A stretch of DNA of 64,000 nt from Emmonsiellopsis sp. PD_33. Taxonomy: Eukaryota; Ascomycota; Eurotiomycetes; Onygenales; Ajellomycetaceae. Numbering within the stretch: position 1 is the first letter of the stretch; every line of letters starts with the position of its first letter. The translations under genes and the position numbers were made by a program. The notes beneath the pieces were generated by a model that was not told the origin of the DNA, searched no databases, and saw only the letters and a list, made by a program, of their open reading frames with translations. The stretch lies in contig JANTQF010000026.1 in assembly GCA_032988165.1 (NCBI GenBank), positions 150,331-214,330 on the forward strand. The letters run 5' to 3'. Shown here piece by piece: positions 34,792 to 42,495 of the stretch.

Positions 34792-35189
34792 ATATAGTTA
34801 TTGGTAACTTGGAGCGGTTAATTCCTTAGAGCAAGGTTATAGGGCATGATGAAGTAAACGATGAATCCGCATCTAATGATGAGTCTGTCGAATGTTTTGA
34901 ATCTACTCAAGAAGATTTAATAAAGTACTAGTTCGTAAATAAAAATTAATCCTACGAGTACCTTTATTTAGCATGAATCAGTGGTGAGTTAACTTAGTGG
35001 TTAAGTTTCTTGGTCGGATTTCTTCAGGCCGAACCTGACGCAATCACTGATCTCTCATGTCAGTGAGATGAGTCAGAATACAATCCAGAAAGCAGCAATA
35101 ATGCTACAAGACAATTCCATATGACACAACATACCTACCAATAACTAATACGCACCGCTACCTCCACCTCCATATCCCAAGCATCCAAC
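34792..35189. other. Spacer between sugar permease and acetyltransferase
   Basis: A/T-rich 3' UTR of the permease followed by the upstream region of the acetyltransferase. Apart from the tRNA-like fold (34977-35051) nothing is supported. Confidence 0.4.
34977..35051 (+). other. tRNA-like fold, probably not a functional tRNA
   Basis: A perfect 7-bp terminal stem (ATCAGTG at 34977-34983 with CACTGAT at 35045-35051) closes a 75-nt segment. Inside it are an AACTT/AAGTT stem around AGTGGTT, resembling a D arm and box A, and TCAGG/CCTGA around CCGAA. A canonical GTTCRANNC box B and a T arm stacked on the acceptor stem are missing. It is listed as a structural curiosity, possibly a tRNA or SINE relic. 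Confidence 0.25.
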
Positions 35190-35915
35190 ATGGCTGAACC
35201 CCAACTCGGCCCCATGGTCCCAGACATCCCCGCCATCCCCCCAACCCATAAAATCCTCACCGGAAGAACCGTCACGCTCGAACCCCTCAGCCCTGCACAC
35301 TCCTCCGACCTTTTCGCCTGCCTGGGCGGAGCCGAAAACGCCAGGATATGGGATTACATGTCCGACGGGCCCTTCTTCGACGAGCCCACATTCGCCAATT
35401 ACATCTCCAAACTCGCGCAATCGCAAAACCCACTCTTCTTCGCTATCATAGACCACCATAGTAGTAATAATAATCCCGGCAGCAGCATCAGCAGCCGCCA
35501 AGCGACCGGCCTAATCAGTCTGATGCGCATCGACATTCCAAACCGCGTCGTGGAGATCGGCTACGTGACATTCTCCAGCCTGCTGCGGCGCACCACGGCC
35601 GCGACGGAGACGATATACCTCCTGCTCAGATGGGTGTTTGAGGAATTGCATTTTCGCCGGTGTGAGTGGAAATCCAATGATTTGAACGGGGCGTCGAAGC
35701 GGGCGGCGGAGCGGTTGGGGTTTGTGTTTGAAGGGCTTTTTAGGCAGCATATGATTAGGAAGGGACGGAATCGGGACTCGGCGTGGTTTTCGATGTTGGA
35801 TGGGGAGTGGGAAGGGGGTGTTAAGAGGGCGTTTGAGGGGTGGTTGGACGAGGGGAATTTTGATGGGGAGGGGAGGCAGAAGAGGGGGCTGGAGGAGTTT
35901 AGACAGGTGAATTAG
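35190..35915 (+). CDS. GNAT-family acetyltransferase (RimJ/RimL-like)
   Basis: Single-exon 241-aa protein. GNAT enzymes transfer the acetyl group of acetyl-CoA to an amine; this subgroup resembles ribosomal-protein N-acetyltransferases and small-molecule acetylases. Visible features are the opening strand ILTGRTVTLEPLSPAH, a WDYMSDGPF helix 1-2 region, the IGYVTFSSLLRRTTAATETIYLLLRWVFEEL block that carries the CoA-binding loop (R-R-x-T-A-A-T-E), and CEWKSNDLNGASKRAAERLGFVFEGLFRQHMIRKGR, the conserved C-terminal motif. A Gln/Ser/Asn-rich insert at about 92-107 is variable. Codon use shifts from C-rich to G-rich along the gene. The substrate is unknown, and neighbouring transporter genes do not define it. 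Confidence 0.88.
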   Translation: MAEPQLGPMVPDIPAIPPTHKILTGRTVTLEPLSPAHSSDLFACLGGAENARIWDYMSDGPFFDEPTFANYISKLAQSQNPLFFAIIDHHSSNNNPGSSISSRQATGLISLMRIDIPNRVVEIGYVTFSSLLRRTTAATETIYLLLRWVFEELHFRRCEWKSNDLNGASKRAAERLGFVFEGLFRQHMIRKGRNRDSAWFSMLDGEWEGGVKRAFEGWLDEGNFDGEGRQKRGLEEFRQVN

Positions 35916-36402
35916 GGGATGGTTGCGTATATTGGGGCTGAGTTGCGTTTTATAGATGGTTTTTGATATAATAATGCTAGCACTATATATGTGGTTGAGA
36001 CCCGGGATCCGGGGATACCTGATATTGAAGACGACGCAGCCACAAAGAACAAGTGTTATCCCCGGCCAGCCCATTGTCAAAGCCCATCACTGTCAGAGTC
36101 ATCCATCGTTTGCCGCGAGGGAAGGCTGACTGGCAGCACGGTGGATTGAAACCGGTTTCAACGCTAGTTAACTAGTTAGTTAGTTAACTAGTTACCCGAG
36201 AACACCATCTGGCATCTTGGAACCACTTTCATCCACAACCTTGCGACTCGCAAACCAAACCCGACAAAGCCACATCACGGTATTGGATTCCACTGTGCTG
36301 GGCAAACAAAAGAAGATCACCTTCCTCTAGCCCTCCATGGTGTCGAAGGGTGTCCGGTAACCAACAACTGCATGCACAGCTCCTCCTCTGAACTTCTCAA
36401 AC
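35916..36402. other. Spacer with TAACTAGTTAG palindromic repeats
   Basis: Region between the acetyltransferase and the F-box-like gene. At about 36167-36195 the motif TTAACTAGTTA occurs twice around TTAGTTAG, forming a self-complementary segment. A similar TAACTAACTTAACTAGT stretch occurs at 97-118. No gene seen. Confidence 0.45.
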
Positions 36403-37812
36403 ATGGCACAAGCCGTCGTCCCTGGCCTTCTCCGGCTTCCGGTTGAACTCCGCCTCCAGATCTATGAGATAATCTTTGATCGACGACAGGGCTACTATCT
36501 AAAGACACACTTGAGTATTCTGGCAGTGTGTCAACAGATCCGAGAAGAAGCCCTTCCCATCATCCTAGGCTTACGGCATATCATCCACGATCTCCCTAAT
36601 TTTGTCGGATGGGTATCACAGGGGAAGCCTCGGCTACTACAATATCTTAGGGACGTGTACCTGACTGCCGACGATAAATCGTGGAAGGTCTTGCTTGAAC
36701 AGTTGGATAGCATTCCGCCCTTGAAAAACGAGCCGATAGAGTCGCAAGGTTCGACTGGCGACTGGTGGGAAAGGGAGTATGTCGAAATGATAAAGCAGCA
36801 CGATGCTGAAAAGTTGGGAAGCATTGCTGACAATGTAAGGTGGATCTCTTTATTCTCTAAGGCATATGTGTCTCTGACCCCGCAACAGGCAAGCAAATCT
36901 CCAGCACAAAAACCTCGCCTTATACGCGGGCTCTGGACTTCTCTGCAAGCAATTCAGCCAGTCAAACGGCTGATGATCCCCCTTTATCGGAAATATCCAT
37001 CTCCAGATCAGGAAAGCAAATCTCCAGCTCAAGAACCTCGCCTTATACGCGGGCTCTGGACTTCTCTGCAAGCAATTCAGCCAGTCAAACGGCTGATGAT
37101 CCACCTTTATCGGAAATATCCATCGCCTGATCAACCAGCGAAATCGCGGGATATCGAACAAGAGCTCTTTTTGAACATGGTGTCAACAGCCATACCCTCA
37201 CTCGAACATCTAACACTACACACAAATCTTGTCGATCTCGATTTCCTTCGGAATCTCCAATCTCTCAATTACTTCCAGTTCTCTGGTTATTCGCTTTCGA
37301 ACCCCGACGATACCCTGGGTATACTCCGTTCTTTGCCAAATCTAAAAGCACTGAATTTGCAACGTTATCCACGGATTTATGATCGGGATAACTATTCTGT
37401 TCCTACATCAGATTTACCCAACTATCTATCGATTACACCGATGGTGATTAAGGGTCTTAATCCACTATCAATCTTTAAGATTACACATTTGGACCAGTCC
37501 ATACCATCTCCACACATGACACTCACTTTCCTAAAGGCCGTGATAACGACTCACCGTGAATCTCTCCGCTCCTTGAGCCTCTTCTACGACTATCGGTTCG
37601 CCTTACATGAATTCTATGGGATCCTAGGACTTCTGTCAGAGTTACTTGTGGAAGATCTTTTCTTCAGATTCGAAGTACCGAAACTCGAAAACACCTTTGA
37701 CATTTCACCATTTCTGCCATCAACACTGCGAAATTTGGATGGATGTATATTCGAACCCAAGAACACCTTTAGGTGGGAGTTATGTGACGGCTCTGTTAAG
37801 CGAATCCAGTGA
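36403..37812 (+). CDS. F-box-like protein with 41-residue tandem duplication
   Basis: Continuous 469-aa frame. The N-terminus reads LLRLPVELRLQIYEIIFDRRQG, typical of fungal F-box/2EXR-like domains, followed by ILAVCQQIREEALPIIL. Residues about 164-204 and 205-245 are consecutive copies of the same 41-residue unit (LIRGLWTSLQAIQPVKRLMI), 38 of 41 residues identical; the DNA period is 123 bp from 36893. The C-terminal half shows leucine-rich, LRR-like spacing (LEHLTLHTNLVDLDFLRNLQ). A GTAAGG...CAACAG segment at 36835-36888 could be a 54-bp in-frame intron that would remove 18 residues. The role is unknown; an SCF-type adaptor is possible. It sits directly beside the cutinase gene on the opposite strand. 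Confidence 0.75.
   Translation: MAQAVVPGLLRLPVELRLQIYEIIFDRRQGYYLKTHLSILAVCQQIREEALPIILGLRHIIHDLPNFVGWVSQGKPRLLQYLRDVYLTADDKSWKVLLEQLDSIPPLKNEPIESQGSTGDWWEREYVEMIKQHDAEKLGSIADNVRWISLFSKAYVSLTPQQASKSPAQKPRLIRGLWTSLQAIQPVKRLMIPLYRKYPSPDQESKSPAQEPRLIRGLWTSLQAIQPVKRLMIHLYRKYPSPDQPAKSRDIEQELFLNMVSTAIPSLEHLTLHTNLVDLDFLRNLQSLNYFQFSGYSLSNPDDTLGILRSLPNLKALNLQRYPRIYDRDNYSVPTSDLPNYLSITPMVIKGLNPLSIFKITHLDQSIPSPHMTLTFLKAVITTHRESLRSLSLFYDYRFALHEFYGILGLLSELLVEDLFFRFEVPKLENTFDISPFLPSTLRNLDGCIFEPKNTFRWELCDGSVKRIQ
36893..37138 (+). repeat. 123-bp tandem duplication inside the F-box-like gene
   Basis: Two direct copies with a period of 123 bp (36893-37015 and 37016-37138). They differ at only a few positions, keep the reading frame, and encode two 41-aa units. 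The close identity at synonymous positions points to a recent duplication or gene conversion. Confidence 0.92.
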
Positions 37813-38315
37813 TATTTTGAGTTTGTTTTGATAGAGCTTAAAACAAATAGTGTTTTACTCACTGTGCATTTCATTGGTCTATCCTGCATACGTTACAAGG
37901 TCTCCTGATCCCTATATAAGCAACTCCGACGAAACTCGATCTGTGATTGCTCCCGGAATCTTGAAGAAGGACTGGTGACGAATCTACCTTTGAATCGAAA
38001 TCGTCCTAAGTGCTTTCAAGCTTGATCTTTACCCATCCAACCACGCTGTTGATCTACCTACTCAAGCGAGCATTCGAGATTTACATGGACTGGCGAAGCG
38101 CAGGAAAGATATCCACAATTTCCAAAGTTTTAATACTGTTTCCAAAATTATGGTTTTGATCCTGATCTGGACCTTATATACAGGCAGAAGTGCAAGTTCC
38201 AACTCCCCCCGTCCAGGATTCAGAGTATCCTAGCAAGTACTCCTTGTCAAATCCCCGTCCCATCACCCTGGAGAGTCCGTGGAGATTTAAAAGGGCCCAT
38301 CGATCAATACCAAGT
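37813..38315. other. Convergent spacer, F-box-like / cutinase
   Basis: Region between the two 3' ends. Minus-strand frames extending past the cutinase stop are out of frame with it. Nothing supported. Confidence 0.45.
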
Positions 38316-39088
38316 TTAATCAAGGTTCCGAGAGAGGAAAATAACCGCCTCTGGAACATTGATGGCATAAGAGAAGTGGGCTGGTGTGATGACCAGGGTA
38401 CCCAGGCATACCATGTCGCCCAACGCGCAGAAGATCTTCGTCCGATCTTTGGGGAAGTTGGGAATTTGTTCTCTGTCTTGTAGGTTGCGGGTGTCGCCGT
38501 AGAGCACGACGCCCTTGATCTTCTCTTTAATCTCTTCGGGGAGCTCTGGAATGGCACCGTGCATCACAGCAGTTCCTTGGCTATTGTTTGGATGGCATAT
38601 CAGCACTGGCCATCGACTTCGGGGCCTGATAGTGCCTGGAAAATGGTGTTTCTCACCTGTAACCGCCTGCAACGATCTTCGTATCAGGGCACTTGGTATG
38701 AGCCAGTGTGAACAGCTCCTTTGCCTCGTTGATGGCGATGTCTGTTGTTCCTCGTGGTAGAAAGTTGCTTGCCAGATCGGCGGTATACTTAGGACCGACG
38801 CCCTGGCAAGCTACTCTACCTAGGAACCTAGTGCTCAGTCCGGTGCAAGTGGCAGGCCCAGTGGAGATACCCTTTGCTGTTTAGCTTTTGCCAGGGAAAT
38901 AGTTATTCGGAATATGGAATTGGACATACCAGGAGACCGGGCTCAGTGGAGGCACGGGCGAAGATAAATGTAATATCTTTACATGGTCCGTCTCGAAGCT
39001 CATCGCCGATACCAAGGATCTGGCGTTCCGCAATGGGGGAAGCAGAAGAAAGCGCTGCCAAAGCAGCAACGAGGAATTGGATCTTCAT
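38316..39088 (-). CDS. Cutinase (CE5 family)
   Basis: Predicted 212-aa secreted serine esterase that hydrolyses cutin and related polyesters. Exons are 39088-38930, 38871-38657 and 38580-38316; intron 1 ends in AAAG and intron 2 in TAG, and the frame is exact. Residues 1-17 form a signal peptide (MKIQFLVAALAALSSAS). The mature part keeps CKDITFIFARASTEPGLLG and the nucleophile elbow GGYSQGTAV, split by intron 2. The catalytic acid and histidine fall in FCALGDMVCLGTLVITPAHFSYA. Six cysteines flank the expected positions, so two or more disulfides are likely. Length is normal for the family. Upstream DNA contains three CCTCGG elements, the known target of Far/CTF1 regulators, implying induction by fatty acids or cutin monomers. 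Confidence 0.93.
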
Positions 39089-39646
39089 TATGGATCAGAG
39101 GGGACAACTGTTTGAGGCGATTTGCAATGCTCGTGAAGGCTATATTGTTCCTCCATGTTTCAAAGGTCTCCCGAACCGGCTTTTATAGATATTTGTTTCC
39201 TGTTCCTCCGCTCTGCTCGGGGCCTTGGGAAATGGGATTGCTATTTCCGAAAGGAATGACTCCATATGTGCCGACAAAGTTCATCCTGACCCTACACCAC
39301 CGGCAGTTAACCCCTGATATCGAAATGCTCTATCGATGATTAAACGGCGGGGGACTCTCGCCTGCGCTCCATTGCCCTGCGAAGAGATCTATACAGGCTT
39401 GGCATGTATATATACTATGCAGCAGCGTAGAAGTACCGTATGGGAGCTATGGTTAGCTCAATTCCCCCGCTCGAGATTTCTGCGATAGCCCATGGTGTGA
39501 CTACGGACTGGTTAGCGCAGGATAATTAAAAGGGGAAACACTTTCCGAATAATCACCTACGTGTGCTCCCATGACCCCCAAAAACAAAGACCTTCAACAA
39601 CTAGCACATTGTTTCACCTAAGATTGCAAAAGAAAATGTCGAAGTC

Positions 39647-39824
39647 CCTCGGGATACAGTCTCATCCTCCAATTCTGGTTGGCCGAGCCTTCTGCACCCC
39701 AGACTTGCTAAGAATTACCCCGTCATGATCAGCCGAGGCTTGTGTTGGGTCGCCCCCGCATCGGAGGGGATTGGGCAGTTCTTGGCCCCTTCTCGACATC
39801 GAAACAAAGATCTAGAAGCCTCGG
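39647..39824 (-). promoter_or_regulatory. Three CCTCGG elements upstream of the cutinase
   Basis: CCTCGG at 39647-39652, its complement CCGAGG at 39733-39738, and CCTCGG at 39819-39824. Starts are exactly 86 bp apart, about 560-740 bp upstream of the cutinase ATG. CCTCGG is the established core recognised by FarA/FarB and CTF1 proteins, and a regulator of that type is encoded at 226-2873. Sites are seen directly; binding is inferred. Confidence 0.5.
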
Positions 39825-40349
39825 GTTGCAACCTGATACAAGTCAATTCTAACCAACGACCCTAATAATCGGAGTGGCAATCGGGATCGAAAATCCCCAG
39901 GCTAATTGACTGCAATCGATCCCATCGACTGATTAGGGCTTGGCGGAGACCGAACCATCAGTAACGGCATTTGTGCAGAATCGGGAAGCCTAGGCATCTT
40001 TGATTTCCCCGCGATCAATTTATTTAGGCTCTACGGGCGTATAGATATCATCGAATTGGCTCATTTCTTCGCATCCGGCACCGTCGCATTTTGGCCTTCC
40101 GTCGTCGGTTGTGGCTGTCGCTTGCTTTCTTGGAGAAGGGGTGAGAACCTCCATTTCCTCCTTTAAGGCGATATCCACCCCAGGCGTTGAACAGGACGAT
40201 TTCTTGGGTAGGATCGAGTTGTTCTCCTGCATACGGGGCGTTCTCATGGCAGACTAAGAAGGAATTCTCTCTCGCAATTTCACAGAGGTCCCATGACCAT
40301 CCGCCATTGTTCCCATTCCAGATTTCTCCTCGTTCTCGGCCCTCTGTAT

Positions 40350-40369
40350 GGTGTGTGTGTGTGTGTGTG
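40350..40369. repeat. GT dinucleotide microsatellite
   Basis: About ten GT units in the spacer upstream of the cutinase. No gene overlaps it. Confidence 0.9.
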
Positions 40370-40661
40370 GGAAGAGTGCCGGCATTGCAGTATGCATCCA
40401 TCCAAGACGGATAAGCTGCATTTGTTGCCGAAAATTAACAGGGCCGCTGGATGTTTACACGGGAGGGAAATGCTTTGTCGGAAAGTTGAAACAGCCAGAT
40501 TCCCATTTTCATTCGTCTATCAAATTATAACTTTTAGGCAAAATGGAACACCCGGAACCGGGAGCGCCGTGAAAAAAAAAACCAAAAACAAAGGGAACAC
40601 ACCAGGGAGCGGGGATGTATATATAAAGTTTCGACAAGGGAGTGCAAAAGATAGCCGTGCT

Positions 40662-42017
40662 CTATGTTCTCCCTAATATCCCCCGAGCGGTCGTCGCCTT
40701 ACTCGCCAGAGCAATGAAACCACCAAACAAACACATAACGCCACTGAATATGGAGACTTCGGAAAACCCTCCATATTTGGCCACCATGGCCCCATTAACC
40801 GGCGGGCCTACCAGTGCCGCGATAGAACTGATTCCGATCCCCATCCCCAAGTATGAGCCGAACTCCTGAGGGTTCTTCGTACACATGGTGAACGCCGCAG
40901 CGCCTCCAGAAATTAGAGTGCCAGACGTGAGTCCAGTAGCAATGGAATACACCACCAATGCCGCGGTACTTTCAGCAAGGTTGAAACATAATATCACAAT
41001 ACCCGTGGATATGCCACCAGCGGCGAAGATGTTCAATCGTCCAAATTTGTCTGCAAGTATCCCTGGGATGACGCGGCCAAATGTGGAGGCGGCGTTGATG
41101 ATGGCAAGCAGATACGATGCAAGTGTTGCGTCCATCCCCCTCGAGACGGCGTAGGTTGGTATGAAGAACAGTGGGGTGAACATTCCCATGTCCATGCAGA
41201 ACATGGCGAGGGTTATGCATATGAATTTGGGATCCTTCAAAGCTCCTCTGACGAAGAGGGCGGTACGTCTTGGTGGCAGCCGAGGCTTGACGGTCACACA
41301 TGAAATGGCGAGAAGAAGTATCATGACAAACCCGATGATTCGCACAGATGTCCCAAATTCCAAGGAGGAGCCGTTTAGCATCTTCGACAACGCGATGGGG
41401 AAGACGATGCCGCCGATAGATGACCCGGCGATTGTCACGCCCAACGCGGCCGCTCGATTCTTCTCAAAGTATTGCGAGACGGTCGCCATTGCTGGAAATA
41501 TTAGGAAGCCCATGACTATTCCCAACAAAACTCCTTGGGCGAGCATGAACTGCCAATACTCTTTACAGAGGCTAGTCATCATGAAAGCAAAGACATAGAG
41601 GACTGCGGCTGGTCTGATAACCTAGCCTTATGTTAGTGTCGGAGTTCATTTAAGAGGGAGAAGGGACGAACATACTACCCATGCACCAAACCGATCGAAC
41701 AACGGTCCAGCGATGGCACCTATTCCTAACTGTAGGAAGGCCGCCAATGACCCTATCCAAGCGATATTGTCCGGCGATTGTCCCCGGAGTTGGTGCGTCA
41801 TATAGTACTCTTGGAAGACGCCAAAAGAGTTCGCATAGCCCAGAGTCGAGAAGAGGATGAACGCTGCCCCTGCCACAACCAACCACGCCCGGAAACCTCC
41901 ATCAGGGGCTTCACCAAATTCCGGACGTGCTTTTTCTTCGTCGACTACGGCGGCGATGCTGGTATCGTGTCCGCTATCTCCCTTCGAAGACTCGCGCTCT
42001 GGTGATGTCGACGCCAT
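40662..42017 (-). CDS. MFS carrier, monocarboxylate-porter (MCT) type
   Basis: Predicted 432-aa, 12-helix plasma-membrane carrier. Exons are 42017-41679 and 41621-40662 with one 57-bp GT/AG intron. The N-terminal tail (about 40 residues, Glu/Asp/Ser-rich) leads to EAPDGGFRAWLVVAGAAFILFSTLGYANSFGVFQEYY, the D-G-G-x-x-A-W signature of fungal MCT-like proteins. Later blocks are WIGSLAAFLQLGIGAIAGPLFDRFG and QYFEKNRAAALGVTIAGSSIGG, the conserved motif of helices 4-5, then GRVIPGILADKFGRLN in the second half. Members carry monocarboxylates, riboflavin or unknown solutes. It is divergent from a Zn2Cys6 regulator across 478 bp, the usual arrangement for an inducible transporter with its own regulator, and follows the cutinase on the same strand. 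Confidence 0.9.
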
Positions 42018-42495
42018 TTGGCCGCAGCTGGCAAGGTCCAGCTAGGTCCTGCAAGGATCGTATGACGGAGGGGAGGAACTCGCTGCTTCCCTAGTAGTAC
42101 TCAGTGTCGTATATTGCAAAATAATACATGATGTTTCAAAGAAGCGGGATATTGAACTGCCTTTATGTATAGCAAAATTTCTCTCTTTAACACCTACTAT
42201 AATCTACCAGCGAAGGGGGGTAGGTCGGGGATAAATTAGGGCTGAAGTCGGGGCCGACTCCTGTACCAATCATATCCCGCGTAGAGTCGGGGATTAGGAA
42301 GGCAGACGGACTAAACATGCAAATCCCGCCTGAACCTGGCCATTTCACAGCTTCCGATCTCCCTCTTCAACATTATTTATTTTTCCCGTCTCCGGTATCG
42401 AGTCCTAGAAACGAGAAAAGTCGGAGATAGGACGACGAAAAAACCGTGTAAGTGTGTGAAAAAAACACGCGGGAATAAGGGGGTTGAATATCGCG
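42018..42495. promoter_or_regulatory. Divergent promoter, MCT carrier / Zn2Cys6 regulator
   Basis: 478-bp shared promoter. It contains AGTCGGGGCCGACT at 42246-42259, an inverted repeat with core TCGG-N2-CCGA, and single half-sites at 42224 (GTCGGGGA), 42274-42280 (GAGTCGG) and 42420 (GTCGGAGA). A second full TCGG-N2-CCGA copy lies just inside the regulator's exon 1 (42519-42528). CGG triplets in inverted orientation are the standard Zn2Cys6 dimer target. The assignment to the neighbouring regulator is inference. Confidence 0.55.

Larger units (their letters stand above)
39089..40661. other. Cutinase upstream region and spacer
   Basis: About 1.6 kb between the cutinase start and the 3' end of the MFS gene. 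It carries the CCTCGG cluster (39647-39824), a CGG-N3-CCG at 39944-39952 and a GT repeat at 40350-40369. Minus-strand frames at 40020-40401 could be a gene remnant (see findings) but are not supported as a gene. Confidence 0.45.
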
